From NCBI RefSeq assembly GCF_014892575.1, contig NZ_JADBGI010000007.1:183628-247627 (forward strand): a stretch of DNA of 64,000 nt. Direction: 5' to 3'. The stretch comes from Nocardiopsis coralli (GTDB lineage Bacteria > Actinomycetota > Actinomycetes > Streptosporangiales > Streptosporangiaceae). A model generated the notes under the pieces. The model was not told the origin of the DNA and ran no database searches. It saw nothing but the letters and a program-made list of their open reading frames with translations. A program made the translations under genes and the position numbers. Of this stretch, positions 35,221 through 44,972 are shown one piece after another; position 1 is the first letter of the stretch, and the number at the start of each line of letters is the position of its first letter.

Positions 35221-35496
35221 GTGATCACCGCGATCGTCATGATCAAGGCCGACGTCCACCGCATCCCCGAGGTCGCCGAGGCGATCGCGGAGATCGAGGG
35301 GGTCAGCGAGGTCTACTCCGTCACCGGCGGCGTCGACCTCATCGCCATGGTGCGCGTGCGCGCCCACGAGGGCCTCGCCGAGGTCATCCCCGGCCACGTC
35401 AACAAGGTCCCCGGGGTGATCTCCTCCGACACCCACATCTCGTTCCAGACCTACTCCAAGCACGACCTGGAGTCGGCCTTCGCGCTGGGGTGGTGA
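35221..35496 (+). CDS. Stand-alone Lrp/AsnC ligand-binding (RAM) domain protein
   Basis: A 91-residue protein consisting only of the effector-binding domain of Lrp/AsnC regulators (TAIVMIKADVHRIPEVAEAI, SVTGGVDLIAMVRV, SDTHISFQTY). It has no DNA-binding helix-turn-helix. GTG 35221 has GGAGG five bases upstream. It is next to trpD, as in other actinomycetes, which hints at amino-acid sensing, but this is inference. Confidence 0.87.
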   Translation: MITAIVMIKADVHRIPEVAEAIAEIEGVSEVYSVTGGVDLIAMVRVRAHEGLAEVIPGHVNKVPGVISSDTHISFQTYSKHDLESAFALGW

Positions 35497-35513
35497 ACGC
35501 CCGGCACACGTGA

Positions 35514-35549
35514 GAGGGGCGGACCCGGCATCGCCGCGGTCCGCCCCTC
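35514..35549. terminator. Bidirectional terminator between the RAM gene and trpD
   Basis: A perfect 12-bp stem (GAGGGGCGGACC, 35514-35525, with 35538-35549) between the two converging stops. Confidence 0.75.
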
Positions 35550-35572
35550 CTGCGTTCGGGGTGCAGGCGCCC

Positions 35573-36664
35573 TCAGGCCTCCTTGGCGTGCGCCTGGCTG
35601 GTCTCCACCCAGGTCTCCAGCGTGCGCAGGGCAGCGCCGCTGTCGACGGCCTGCGCGGCCCGCTCGTGACCGGCGCGCACAGCCTCGGTCAGCGACCCGT
35701 CCACGCCCTCGACGGCGGCCAGCGCCGCGCCCGCGTTGAGCAGCACCGCGTCGCGCACCGGGCCCGTGCGGCCCTCGACCGTCTCGCGCACCGCACGCGC
35801 GTTGAACTCCACGTCACCGCCGCGCAGGGCCTCCTGCGGGGAGCGGGGGATCCCCAGGTCCGCCGGGTCCAGGACCTCGCGCCGTGCCTGCCCGTCGCGC
35901 ACCACCCACACCGTGGACGTCGTGGAGATCGTCAGCTCGTCGATGCCGTCGTCGCCGCGGAAGACCAGCGCGTCCGACCCGCGCCGGGCGAACACACCGG
36001 CGATGGTCTCGCACATGCGCTCGTCGAAGACGCCGATCGCCGACGCCGTGGGCCGGGCCGGGTTGGTCAGCGGGCCCAGGAAGTTGAAGACCGTCGGCAC
36101 GGCGAGCTCGCGCCGCGGCTTGGCGGCGAACCGCAGGGACGGGTGGAACATCGGCGCGAAGGCGAACGTGATGCCGGCCTGCTCGGCCACACGCGCCGTC
36201 AGCTCCGGGGGCAGGTCCAGCACCACACCCAGGCGCTCGAGCACGTCGGCGGTCCCGCACGAGGACGAGGCCGCCCGGTTGCCGTGCTTGACCACACGCG
36301 CCCCCGCGGCCGCGGAGACGATCGCGGCCATGGTCGACACGTTCACCGTGTGCGCCCGGTCGCCGCCGGTCCCGACGATGTCCAGGGTCGGCCCGGGAAC
36401 CCGGAGCCCCACCGCGTGGTCGAGCATGCCCTCGGCCAGGCCGGTGACCTCCGAGACGCTCTCACCCTTGGAACGCAGGGCGATCGCGAACCCGGCGATC
36501 TGGGCGTCGGTCGCCGACCCCGACATGATCTCGTTCATGGCCCACTCGGTGTCGGCCGCGGCCAGGTCGGTACCGCCGAGCAGGGCGGTGATCAGGTTGG
36601 ACCAGGTCCGCTCGGTGACGGCGGAGGGTTCGTCGGCAGGGGTCGCTGAGGCGGGGACGTTCAT
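35573..36664 (-). CDS. trpD: Anthranilate phosphoribosyltransferase
   Basis: The second step of tryptophan synthesis from chorismate, 363 residues. The PRPP and metal motifs are intact: [27 protein letters not shown] and [10 protein letters not shown]. The ATG at 36664 has GTGGAG eight bases upstream and the usual extended N-terminus before [11 protein letters not shown]. It is isolated from other trp genes. The leader shows no Trp-rich peptide. Confidence 0.95.
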   Translation of the reverse strand: MNVPASATPADEPSAVTERTWSNLITALLGGTDLAAADTEWAMNEIMSGSATDAQIAGFAIALRSKGESVSEVTGLAEGMLDHAVGLRVPGPTLDIVGTGGDRAHTVNVSTMAAIVSAAAGARVVKHGNRAASSSCGTADVLERLGVVLDLPPELTARVAEQAGITFAFAPMFHPSLRFAAKPRRELAVPTVFNFLGPLTNPARPTASAIGVFDERMCETIAGVFARRGSDALVFRGDDGIDELTISTTSTVWVVRDGQARREVLDPADLGIPRSPQEALRGGDVEFNARAVRETVEGRTGPVRDAVLLNAGAALAAVEGVDGSLTEAVRAGHERAAQAVDSGAALRTLETWVETSQAHAKEA

Positions 36665-36750
36665 GGTGTGACTCCACGGGCTGTGGCACGGATGACTGGG
36701 CTCGTCGGCGGGTCCGGGCAGGCCTCGAGGGGCGGGCCGGTCCCGCGCTT

Positions 36751-36885
36751 TCAGGTTCGGAGAGGCGCCGGGCCGCGCCATCGCCCGATGTCGGCACCGT
36801 GGTTGAGTGCCCCGCCCAGGACGAGACGGCGGCGCAGCTGTCCCTGGCCGTCGTCCCGTGCGGTCGAACCGTGCTGGTGATCCAT
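36751..36885 (-). CDS. Possible 44-residue ORF between the receiver-like gene and trpD
   Basis: An ORF starting [12 protein letters not shown] opens five bases after the stop of the receiver-like gene, with GGGTGAGG just upstream, and ends PAPLRT. It has no homology I recognise. The close spacing is suggestive but the composition is not decisive, so this may be chance. Confidence 0.25.
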   Translation of the reverse strand: MDHQHGSTARDDGQGQLRRRLVLGGALNHGADIGRWRGPAPLRT

Positions 36886-36890
36886 GTGCC

Positions 36891-37331
36891 TCACCCGTCG
36901 ACGAGCTCAGTGCGCGAGCGCATGAGCTCGGCCAGCGACTCCGCCAGGGCGACGGGGTCGATGGGGTGGCTGACGACGGCCTCGGCACGCGACCAGGTGC
37001 CCAGCCAGCCGTCGTCGCGGCGGCCCACCAGCAGCAGGACCGGCGGGCAGCGGAAGATCTCGTCCTTGACCTGGCGGCACAGTCCCATGCCGCCGACGGG
37101 GGAGGCGGCCTCACCGTCGAAGACGGCCACGTCGATGCGGTCGAGTGGGTCCTTGGAGTCCAGCTTGCCGATCACCGCGGGGGCGGTCGCGCACTCGACG
37201 AACTCCACCTTGGGAACGTCGGCGGCGGGTCGGCGGCCCACGGCCAGGCGCACCTGCTCGCGGGTCTCGGCGTTGTCGCTGTAGATCAGCACGCGCATCC
37301 TGGTGCCGGAGTCGGTACCACTGCCCACCAT
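36891..37331 (-). CDS. Receiver-like (pseudo-response regulator) protein
   Basis: A 146-residue protein with a CheY-like fold and no output domain. The segment [19 protein letters not shown] starts strand 1, and the phosphoacceptor-position Asp is in DVAVFDGEA. The conserved Lys near LLLVGRRDD is replaced by Arg, so classical phosphorylation switching is doubtful. The start may be ATG 37331 or ATG 37298, where the conserved part begins. Proteins of this kind sit upstream of trpD in other actinomycetes; their role is unknown to me. Confidence 0.75.
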   Translation of the reverse strand: MVGSGTDSGTRMRVLIYSDNAETREQVRLAVGRRPAADVPKVEFVECATAPAVIGKLDSKDPLDRIDVAVFDGEAASPVGGMGLCRQVKDEIFRCPPVLLLVGRRDDGWLGTWSRAEAVVSHPIDPVALAESLAELMRSRTELVDG

Positions 37332-37811
37332 CGCGCAACCGTCCCATCACGTCGGTCCACGGCCGCCGCCAGGGGGTCGCGGCCGAGGGGTTCATTGGCT
37401 GTCCCCTCCGACTGTATTGCCTCGTGCCGGTGGTGCACAGAGCAGGCCCGGGGGCGCTCGGAACGCTGAGACCTTCGACACCGGCCCACCTGGGGCATCG
37501 GAGTGGCCCGTCTCACCACGCCCGGGAGGCACGTTGCGCAACAGTGATCTTTTTGTTGCCCGCGCGTTGGCCGAGGGCGGTTCGCCGCTCGTGTTCGGGG
37601 GTACCGGAAAGCCCGGGAGGCCCAGGATCGGGCCGGTGTGACGCCTACAGCGTGTCGTAGAAGCGTCCCGGCCGGTCCGGCCGCTACAGTAACGCCGGAG
37701 TCACGGACGCGCGGGCGACTCGGGGCTTCTGGGCGATCGATACCGGTGCTGATCCGTCGCCTTACGGGGGGTCGAGTACGGCCCTGCGCGAGATGCCGTA
37801 ATAATGCTCCC
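37332..37811. other. Non-coding region upstream of ctaE
   Basis: About 480 bases between divergent genes without a convincing ORF. A T-run (37550-37556) within GCAACA...TGTTGC half-sites and TAATAAT six bases before the ctaE GTG are visible. The latter is a probable -10 for a leaderless ctaE-qcr transcript. No -35 is clear. Confidence 0.4.
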
Positions 37812-38438
37812 GTGGCGACAGCAACCGCGAACCCAAAAACAGCACCGACACCAGCGCATGGTGCGGCAAAGCGTCCTGACCTGGTGAGCGTTGGCACCAT
37901 CGTGTGGCTTGCCAACGAGCTCATGTTCTTCGCTGCGCTGTTCGCGATGTACTTCACCATCCGATCGGTGATCACCGGGGACCCCAGCCTCGGGGCCTGG
38001 CCGGACGCCCACCTCAACATTCCGTGGGCGACGACCATCACCGTGGTCCTGGTGGCTTCCAGCTTCACCGCGCAGTTCGGCGTCTGGGCCGCGGAGCGCG
38101 GAGACGTCCGGAAGCTGCGTATGTGGTTCTACATCACGTTCTTCATGGGCCTGTTCTTCATCCTCGGACAGGCCTATGAGTACTACGAGCTCATCGCTCA
38201 CGAGGGGCTGACTCTTCAGTCGAGTCCCTACGGTTCGATGTTCTTCCTGACCACGGGCTTCCACGGACTCCACGTCATCGGTGGGTTGATCGCGTTCCTC
38301 ATCATGCTGGGACGCACGTACGCCGCGAAGCGCTTCACTCACCAGCAGGCGACCAGTGCGATCGTCGTGTCCTACTACTGGCACTTCGTCGACGTCGTCT
38401 GGGTCGCTTTGTTCTTCACCATCTACTTCATCCAGTAA
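37812..38438 (+). CDS. ctaE: Cytochrome c oxidase subunit III
   Basis: A membrane subunit of aa3 oxidase, 208 residues with five helices. Hallmarks are [17 protein letters not shown], the [12 protein letters not shown] helix, [22 protein letters not shown] and [17 protein letters not shown] 37812 was chosen because it gives the usual N-terminal tail before [21 protein letters not shown] six bases upstream suggests leaderless transcription. It is followed 17 bases later by qcrC, so oxidase and bc-complex subunits are made from one operon. Confidence 0.96.
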   Translation: MATATANPKTAPTPAHGAAKRPDLVSVGTIVWLANELMFFAALFAMYFTIRSVITGDPSLGAWPDAHLNIPWATTITVVLVASSFTAQFGVWAAERGDVRKLRMWFYITFFMGLFFILGQAYEYYELIAHEGLTLQSSPYGSMFFLTTGFHGLHVIGGLIAFLIMLGRTYAAKRFTHQQATSAIVVSYYWHFVDVVWVALFFTIYFIQ

Positions 38439-38455
38439 CCCGAAACGGGGAAACC

Positions 38456-39373
38456 GTGAAATGGATTACCGCGCGGCGGCGGCATCCCCTGGCGGGGTAT
38501 GTCGTCGTCATCCTCGCGCTAGCCCTGTTCGGAGTGGGGTACGCCGCACTGGCCCCCACTGCCGAAGAGGCCAGGGCGCAGACCCTCAGCGCTGAGGCCC
38601 CGGCCCCGGACGACGTCGACATCGCCGAGGGCCGGGCCATCTTCGACCAGACGTGTGCGAGCTGCCACGGTCTGGACGGCTCCGGCAGCCCGACCGGACC
38701 CGACCTGCGTGAGGTCGGGTCCGCTGCGGTCAACTTCCAGGTCAGCACCGGACGCATGCCGTCCATGGACCCGGACAACCAGATGCCGCGCAAGCCGATG
38801 GTCATGTCCGAGGAGGAGCTCGCCAACCTGATCGCGTACTACGACGCGGAGATCAGGGACAACGAGGCCGGTGCGGACGTGCCCTACGAGGTGCCCGCGA
38901 GCGAGCCGGAGCGCGACGACTTCGAGGACGAGGGCGAGTACGAAGCCGCCCTCGAGACCTGGGAGACCGAGTACGACGCCTACATCGAGGGCGCCGACGA
39001 CACCGACATGGGCATGAAGCTCTACCTGACCAACTGCGCGCACTGCCACAGCTGGTCCGGTGGGGGCGGCGCCCTGACCGACGGCCGCTGGGCCCCCGAG
39101 ATCCACGACGCGTCCCCGCGCGAGATCTACGAGGCCATGGTCAGCGGTCCCGGCGCCATGCCGATGTTCAGCGACGGCGTCATCGACCCGGACGAGAAGC
39201 AGGAGCTGATCTCGTATGTGAAGACCCTCCAGGCCGAACCGGACGCGGGAGGCATCTTCGCCCTCGACCGCGTCGGCCAGGTCGCGGAGGGTTTCATCGG
39301 GTGGACCGTGGGTCTCTCCCTGATCGTCGCCTGCGCGATCTGGATCACCGCGAAGCAGCGTGCCCATGACTGA
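38456..39373 (+). CDS. qcrC: Diheme cytochrome c subunit of the bcc complex
   Basis: The membrane-anchored cytochrome cc that passes electrons directly to the aa3 oxidase within the actinobacterial bcc-aa3 supercomplex. It has 305 residues: an N-terminal helix (PLAGYVVVILALALFGVGY), two heme-binding motifs CASCH and CAHCH separated by an acidic insert rich in Glu/Asp/Tyr, and a C-terminal anchor (FIGWTVGLSLIVACAIW). GTG start. The end overlaps qcrA. Confidence 0.96.
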   Translation: MKWITARRRHPLAGYVVVILALALFGVGYAALAPTAEEARAQTLSAEAPAPDDVDIAEGRAIFDQTCASCHGLDGSGSPTGPDLREVGSAAVNFQVSTGRMPSMDPDNQMPRKPMVMSEEELANLIAYYDAEIRDNEAGADVPYEVPASEPERDDFEDEGEYEAALETWETEYDAYIEGADDTDMGMKLYLTNCAHCHSWSGGGGALTDGRWAPEIHDASPREIYEAMVSGPGAMPMFSDGVIDPDEKQELISYVKTLQAEPDAGGIFALDRVGQVAEGFIGWTVGLSLIVACAIWITAKQRAHD

Positions 39374-40520
39374 GAACAACAACAACGACAACAACGGAGC
39401 CGGGGACGAAAAGCCCGAGCGCGTGGTCGGCACCCCGTCGGCCTCCGCCGATGAGCGCGTCGTCTCCGAGGCCTCCGCAGAGAACGAGAGCGAACACGCA
39501 GGGCCCTACGAGCCCTTCGAGACGCACATCCGCCCCGAGGAGCAGCAGCGCCGCGGGGAGAAGATGGCGTCGGCGTGGTTCATCCTCGCCACTCTGGCCG
39601 GCATCGCGTTCCTCGCCGCGTACTTCGTCTTCCCGCCGAACGCGGCGGACGAGCCGGCGATCGCGGACCCGCAGATCTCGCAGTACTCGAACATGCTGCT
39701 GGGTGGCACGCTCACCCTGGCCATGTTCGGTATCGGCGCGGGTATGACCGTGTGGGCCCGCAACGTGATGCCGCACTACGAGGTGCACTCGCCCTACGAC
39801 GAGCTGCCCTCCAGTGACGAGGAGAAGGGCTCCTTCAGCGAGTTCTTCATGAAGAGCGCCGACGAGAGCGGGTTCACCAAGCGCCCGCTCATGCGCCGTA
39901 CGCTCATCGCGTCGATGATCCCGCTGGGCATCGCCCCCGTCGTGCTCCTGCGCGACCTGGGTCCGCTGCCCCGGGACACGCTCCACCACACCCCGTGGGA
40001 GAACGGCCGTCGCATGTACGTCGAGGGCACCCACCGTGCCCTGCGGGCCGAGGACCTGGAGAACGACCCGAACGGGATGATCTCCGCCCTGCCCGCGATC
40101 GACGACGACCGCTACCCGCACGGCATCAGCCTCGACGACCAGGCGAAGTCCGTCATCCTTCTGATCAAGGTCCCGGACGGCGACTGGAAGGAAGGCATGA
40201 ACGAGCCGGTCTCGGAGGGCTCCGACGAGACCCACATGAACTGGACGTACAACGGGATCGTCGCCTACTCGAAGATCTGCACCCACGTCGGCTGCCCGGC
40301 GGCGCTGTACGAGCGCACGACGCACCGCATCCTGTGCCCGTGCCACCAGTCGACCTTCGACGCCACGGACGCGGCCAAGGTCGTCTTCGGCCCTGCGCAC
40401 CGCGGTCTGCCGCAGCTGCCGATCAGTGTGGACGATGAGGGCTACCTCATCTCGACCGGTGACTTCGCTGAGCCGCCCGGTCCGACGTTCTGGGAGTACC
40501 AGAGGGGTGGCGGTAACTGA
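39366..40520 (+). CDS. qcrA: Rieske iron-sulfur subunit of the bcc complex
   Basis: A 384-residue actinobacterial Rieske protein with an Asn-rich start (TENNNNDNNG), three membrane helices and a C-terminal [2Fe-2S] domain with ligands CTHVGC and CPCHQS. The long soluble stretch between the third helix and the cluster is usual for this phylum. ATG 39366 lies inside the qcrC end; a GTG six bases earlier is possible. The stop shares one base with the qcrB start (TGATG). Confidence 0.95.
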   Translation: MTENNNNDNNGAGDEKPERVVGTPSASADERVVSEASAENESEHAGPYEPFETHIRPEEQQRRGEKMASAWFILATLAGIAFLAAYFVFPPNAADEPAIADPQISQYSNMLLGGTLTLAMFGIGAGMTVWARNVMPHYEVHSPYDELPSSDEEKGSFSEFFMKSADESGFTKRPLMRRTLIASMIPLGIAPVVLLRDLGPLPRDTLHHTPWENGRRMYVEGTHRALRAEDLENDPNGMISALPAIDDDRYPHGISLDDQAKSVILLIKVPDGDWKEGMNEPVSEGSDETHMNWTYNGIVAYSKICTHVGCPAALYERTTHRILCPCHQSTFDATDAAKVVFGPAHRGLPQLPISVDDEGYLISTGDFAEPPGPTFWEYQRGGGN

Positions 40521-42187
40521 TGAGCAAGACGACTCAGGCACCCAAGGCACTGCGCGGCGTCGGTAACTACATCGACGACCGCTTCCACCTGGCCAAGACC
40601 GGTGAGAAGAACCTTCGCAAGGTCTTCCCGAACCACTGGTCGTTCATGCTGGGTGAGATCGCGCTCTACTCGTTCATCATCCTGCTGGTCAGCGGTGTCT
40701 TCCTGACACTGTGGTTCAAGCCCAGCATGGTGGAGATCGTCTACGACGGCTCCTACGAGCGTCTGCAGGGCGTTCCGATGTCGGAGGCGTTCGCCTCGAC
40801 ACTGCACATCGACTTCGATGTGCGCGGCGGCTTCCTGATGCGCCAGATCCACCACTGGGCCGCGCTCATCTTCGTGGCCGCCCTGGTGATCCACATGCTC
40901 CGCGTGTTCTTCACCGGTGCGTTCCGCAAGCCGCGCGAGATCAACTGGCTCATCGGTGTGGCGATCTTCGCCCTCGCGATGGTGGAGGGCCTCTTCGGTT
41001 ACTCCCTGCCGGACGACCTGCCCTCGGGCATGGGCGTGAGGATCTTGCAAGGTGTGATGCTGGCGATCCCGCTCGTCGGTACCTACATCTCGATGTTCCT
41101 CTTCGGCGGGGAGTTCCCCGGCGAAGACATCATCACCAGGTTGTACGTGCTGCACGTGTTGCTCATCCCGGCCCTGTTGCTGGGTCTGATCGTCGCGCAC
41201 TTCATGATCCTGTGGCACCAGAAGCACACCCAATATCCAGGGGTGGGCAGAACCGATAAAACCGTGGTCGGGACACCGATGTTCCCGGCCTTCGCGGTCA
41301 AGGCGGGTGGGTTCTTCTTCTTCACCTTCGCCGTGATCGCCGGTCTGAGCGCCTTCGTGCAGATCAACCCGATCCACCTGTTCGGGCCGTTCGCGCCGAC
41401 GTCCATCACCTCCGGCCTCCAGCCGGACTGGTACATGGGCTTCATGGAGGGTTCGCTGCGAATCTTCCCGAACTGGCTCGACTTCACGATCCCGATCGGT
41501 GCCGGGTACCCGATCATGACCGCGGTCCTCGTGCCCGGTCTGGTCATCCCGGGTCTGATCTTCGGTGCTCTGGCTCTGTGGCCGTTCATCGAGCAGTGGA
41601 TCACCGGTGACAAGAAGGCCCACAACGTCGCCGACCGTCCCCGCAACGCCCCGGTCCGCACCGGTCTGGGCGTCGCCGGCATCGTCTTCTACGGCGTGCT
41701 GTGGATGGCAGGCTCCAACGACGTGCTGTCGGAGACCTTCTCGATCGACCTGTACCTGACGACCTACATCTTCAGGGTCCTGGCGATCGCGGGTCCGATC
41801 CTCGGGTTCATCATCACCAAGCGCATCTGCCTGGGCCTCCAGCACCGTGACCGGGAGACCCTGGAGCACGGTTACGAGAGCGGCACCATCCAGCAGCTGC
41901 CCAGCGGTGAGTTCATCGAGGTGCACAAGGAGAGCTCCGACGAGACGGTCGAGGTTCTCAGCAGCAAGCGCGATCCTTCCTCGACCGCGCTGACGGACGA
42001 GGACGTGGACGCCACCGGCGTGGAGAACCCCGACGCCCGCAAGGGCATGGGCAAGCTCCGCAGGAAGCTCGCGCACTGGTACACGAAGGACAACGTGTCC
42101 GTGCAGGGCCTGGAGCCGCACAGCGGCCACCACCTGCACCACTCCCAGGAGCACGCCTCCGAGGAGGGTGGAGACGTCGAACGCTGA
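40520..42187 (+). CDS. qcrB: Cytochrome b subunit of the bcc complex
   Basis: The quinol-oxidising diheme subunit, 555 residues. It has eight or more helices and a long charged cytosolic tail. The heme-ligand helices carry RQIHHWAALIFVAALVIHMLR (cut here) and HVLLIPALLLGLIVAHFMILWHQKH (cut here), and the Qo-site PDWY motif appears in LQPDWYMGF. The QcrB family in actinobacteria is the target of Q203-type inhibitors. It is the last gene of ctaE-qcrC-qcrA-qcrB and is followed by a strong terminator. Confidence 0.96.
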   Translation: MSKTTQAPKALRGVGNYIDDRFHLAKTGEKNLRKVFPNHWSFMLGEIALYSFIILLVSGVFLTLWFKPSMVEIVYDGSYERLQGVPMSEAFASTLHIDFDVRGGFLMRQIHHWAALIFVAALVIHMLRVFFTGAFRKPREINWLIGVAIFALAMVEGLFGYSLPDDLPSGMGVRILQGVMLAIPLVGTYISMFLFGGEFPGEDIITRLYVLHVLLIPALLLGLIVAHFMILWHQKHTQYPGVGRTDKTVVGTPMFPAFAVKAGGFFFFTFAVIAGLSAFVQINPIHLFGPFAPTSITSGLQPDWYMGFMEGSLRIFPNWLDFTIPIGAGYPIMTAVLVPGLVIPGLIFGALALWPFIEQWITGDKKAHNVADRPRNAPVRTGLGVAGIVFYGVLWMAGSNDVLSETFSIDLYLTTYIFRVLAIAGPILGFIITKRICLGLQHRDRETLEHGYESGTIQQLPSGEFIEVHKESSDETVEVLSSKRDPSSTALTDEDVDATGVENPDARKGMGKLRRKLAHWYTKDNVSVQGLEPHSGHHLHHSQEHASEEGGDVER

Positions 42188-42230
42188 CGCGTGAGGCGGC
42201 GGTCCTCCCACGGGACGGATCGCCCCACCG

Positions 42231-42267
42231 ACGACGGACCCGGCCGTGTCACGGCCGGGTCCGTCGT
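42231..42267 (+). terminator. Terminator of the ctaE-qcrCAB operon
   Basis: A perfect 17-bp stem (42231-42247 with 42251-42267, starting ACGACGGACCCGG) with a 3-base loop, 43 bases after the qcrB stop. Confidence 0.8.
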
Positions 42268-42613
42268 GTGTCCGGGGGCCTTCGGGGCTCGGGGCGGAAC
42301 GCCGGCGAGGGGCGGGCGGGGTGCACGGGCCGTCCGTCACGGACGGGGTACATCCGGGCCGCCGACCGGCCGGGCCGTGGCCTGAGGGACCCGTGCAGCG
42401 TGTGGGGGACGCGGGGCGGCCGGCGTGTGCGGCCGGGGCGGGCCGACGCTTCTGTCGGGCTCTCAGGGCCGGAAGCCACTGTTTCCCGCGGGGGACGTCC
42501 GGCGGTCCGGGCGCACAACCGCCCGGGTGAGCTGCACACGTTCTGCGAACCATGCCTGCCGCCCTGTGAGGCGCATGCCGCGGGGCGCGCACAGGGCACC
42601 GCCGTACACGACG
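42268..42613. other. GC-rich intergenic region, nothing recognised
   Basis: About 350 bases between two converging transcription units. It contains several short CCGG-type palindromes but no ORF with actinomycete codon bias that I would defend, and no RNA gene I recognise. Confidence 0.3.
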
Positions 42614-42649
42614 AAGGAGCCGCCCGCCCCGAGGGGCGGACGGCTCCTT
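42614..42649 (-). terminator. Terminator of the acyl-CoA ligase gene
   Basis: A 17-position stem with a single mismatch (42614-42630 with 42633-42649, AAGGAGCCG at its base), 46 bases after the fadD15-type stop. Confidence 0.7.
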
Positions 42650-42694
42650 CACACCGTGCAGCGCACGCCGACCGCGGGCCGGCGCGGAGCGGGA

Positions 42695-44497
42695 TCAGCC
42701 GTTGTAGATCTCCTCGATCTCCTTGCTCCACTCCTTGCTCACCACGTGGCGCTTGACCTTGAGGGACGCGGTCATCTCGCCGCTCTCCTCGGTGAAGTCG
42801 GAGGGCAGGATCCGGAACTTGCGGATGCTCTCGGCCTTGGACACGGCCTGGTTGGCGTTGTCCACGGCCTCCTGGATCGCGGCGGTGAGGTCCGGGTCCT
42901 CGGTCATCTCGGCGATCTCGCCCGTCTTGCCCTTCTGCTCCTTCCACTGCTCGAAGGACTCGGGGTCGATCGTGACGAGGGCGGCGATGAACTTGCGGTT
43001 GTCGCCGACGACCATGCACTGGGAGACCAGCGCGCTGGCGCGGATGCGGTCCTCGAGGACGGCCGGGGCGACGTTCTTGCCGCCGGCGGTCACGATGATC
43101 TCCTTCTTGCGGCCGGTGACCGAGAGGAAACCGTCGTCGTCCAGGGCGCCGAGGTCACCGGTGTGGTAGTACCCGTCCTCGGTGAAGGCCTCCTTGGTGG
43201 CCTTCTCGTTCTCCCAGTAGCCGGTCATGATGTGGTCGCCCTTGAGGAGGATCTCCCCGTCCTCGGCGATCTTGATCGAGGTGCCCGGCAGGGGCTGGCC
43301 CACGGTCCCGATCTTGTTGAACTCGGGGCTGTTGACCGAGGTCGGGGCGGTGGTCTCGGTGAGGCCGTACCCCTCGATGATGGTGAAGCCGATGCCGCGG
43401 AAGAAGTGGCCCAGGCGCGCACCGAGGGCGGAACCGCCGGAGACCGCGTACTCGGCCTCGCCGCCGAGGCGGTCGGTGATCTTGCCGTAGACCAGCTTGC
43501 TGAAGAGCTTGTGCTTCAGACGCAGGGAGAGCGGGACCTGACCGGCGTCGAGCGCCTGGCTGTAGGCGATCGCGGTCTCGGCGGCCGCGTTGAAGATCTT
43601 GCCCTTGCCCTCGGCGGTCGCCTTCTGCTCGGCCTTGGTGAAGACCTTCTCGAAGACGCGGGGGACGGCCAGCAGGAAGGTCGGCTTGAAGACCGAGAAC
43701 TGGTCGATGAGGTCCGGCCCGGTCGAGGGGAAGTGGCCCAGGGTGGCCTTGGCCTCGATCGTCATGACCTGCACGAAGCGGGCGAAGACGTGCGCCAGGG
43801 GCAGGAACAGCAGGGTGGAGGGGTCCTCGCGGCCCTTGAGCACCTGCTTGGCCGGGCCGTCCAGCGCGGCGCGGGCGATAAAGAGGAAGTTCCGGTGGGT
43901 GAGCTGGCAGCCCTTGGGGCGGCCGGTGGTCCCGGACGTGTAGATGAGGGTGGCCAGGTCGTCGGCCGTGACGGCGGAGCGGCGCTCCTCGAGGGTCTCG
44001 TCGGAGACCTCGGAGCCGCTCTCGCGCAGCTCGTCGAACTCGGCGTCGTCAATACGCCAGATCTGCTGCAGTTCGGGGGCCTTGGAGCGGACCGACTCGA
44101 TGCGCTTGGCGTGCTCGTCGTTCTCGACGAAGACGGCCTTGGCGCCCGAGTTGGAGAGGATCCACTCGATCTGTTCGGGGGAGGAGGTCTCGTAGATCGG
44201 TACGGTGACGCCACCGACCGACCAGATCGCGTAGTCGACGACCGTCCACTCGTAGCGGGTGCGGGACAGCAGGGCGACGCGGTCGCCCTTGTCCACACCG
44301 GCGTTGATCAGAGCCTTGGCGTGGGCGACGATGTCGCCCTGCATCTCCTCGACGCTGATGTCACGCCACTGGCCGCCGGACTCCTGCTTGCGGGCCGCCG
44401 TGGCCTTGGGCTCGGCGGCCGCGCGGGCGTAGAGCGTGTCGGTCAGCCGCGCGTCGTCGGGGATCTCGACGACCGCTGGAGAGCTGTATTCGCGCAC
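42695..44497 (-). CDS. fadD15: Long-chain fatty acid-CoA ligase (FadD15 type)
   Basis: An AMP-forming acyl-CoA synthetase of 600 residues. The adenylation signature is YTSGTTGRPKG. EGYGLTETTAP, the hinge-proximal YHTGDLGALDDDGFLSVTGRKKE (here only partly quoted) and the C-terminal catalytic-Lys region GEMTASLKVKRH are all present. The GTG at 44497 (AGGAG seven bases upstream) was preferred over an ATG 57 bases upstream. Position near pimB' and the PlsC-type gene mirrors Rv2187. A likely role is activation of fatty acids for lipid synthesis or degradation. A palindrome at 44561-44574 may be its operator. Confidence 0.93.
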   Translation of the reverse strand: MREYSSPAVVEIPDDARLTDTLYARAAAEPKATAARKQESGGQWRDISVEEMQGDIVAHAKALINAGVDKGDRVALLSRTRYEWTVVDYAIWSVGGVTVPIYETSSPEQIEWILSNSGAKAVFVENDEHAKRIESVRSKAPELQQIWRIDDAEFDELRESGSEVSDETLEERRSAVTADDLATLIYTSGTTGRPKGCQLTHRNFLFIARAALDGPAKQVLKGREDPSTLLFLPLAHVFARFVQVMTIEAKATLGHFPSTGPDLIDQFSVFKPTFLLAVPRVFEKVFTKAEQKATAEGKGKIFNAAAETAIAYSQALDAGQVPLSLRLKHKLFSKLVYGKITDRLGGEAEYAVSGGSALGARLGHFFRGIGFTIIEGYGLTETTAPTSVNSPEFNKIGTVGQPLPGTSIKIAEDGEILLKGDHIMTGYWENEKATKEAFTEDGYYHTGDLGALDDDGFLSVTGRKKEIIVTAGGKNVAPAVLEDRIRASALVSQCMVVGDNRKFIAALVTIDPESFEQWKEQKGKTGEIAEMTEDPDLTAAIQEAVDNANQAVSKAESIRKFRILPSDFTEESGEMTASLKVKRHVVSKEWSKEIEEIYNG

Positions 44498-44972
44498 GTG
44501 GTGCTCCTGGACGTGAACGGATTCTGGATAGTGGGGACGTGACGACCGTAACAATGAATGCTACTCGTGAGTAGAACAGGTAGCCGTTCGGTATCCAACA
44601 GTGACCCGGACACCCTGGGGTGACGCGCGGTCGGGACCCTGTCTCCGAGATCGGGTGCCCGTTCGCGGCAGACGCCGGCGCCGCCGTTCGTTCGGCGCGC
44701 GGCCGCCCGTCGTGATCCGGGTTACGCCTCGCACGCACGTGAGAATATCGCCTGGTGTGCCCCCTGCGCACATTCGGTGCTTCCCGTTCTGAGCAGGTGT
44801 TTTCCGCCTGTTCGCCGGGTTCTCGCCTCCGGTTGCTCCTCGTGTGGAGTACAACGCCCGGCGTCCTCCGGCTCATCCCTGATTCCTCCCGGAGGCCGCC
44901 CCCGGGTGCCTGTCCGCGGCGGCGGACCGCGGCTAACGTGAGTCCGAGGACGTGTCACGACAGGAGAGGGAC
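44498..44972. promoter_or_regulatory. Divergent intergenic region with palindrome CTACTC-GT-GAGTAG
   Basis: This is 475 bases between fadD15 and the plus-strand hypothetical gene. The inverted repeat at 44561-44574 lies about 65 bases upstream of the fadD15 start, where a fatty-acid-responsive TetR/GntR operator would be expected. The rest holds no ORF that I support. Confidence 0.35.

Noticed and set aside
36751..36885. Tryptophan attenuator before trpD
   Set aside because: The only upstream short ORF has a single Trp and is not followed by a terminator hairpin before trpD.
42268..42613. Small genes in the GC-rich gap after qcrB
   Set aside because: All open frames there are short, overlap in several phases and lack ribosome sites or recognisable sequence.
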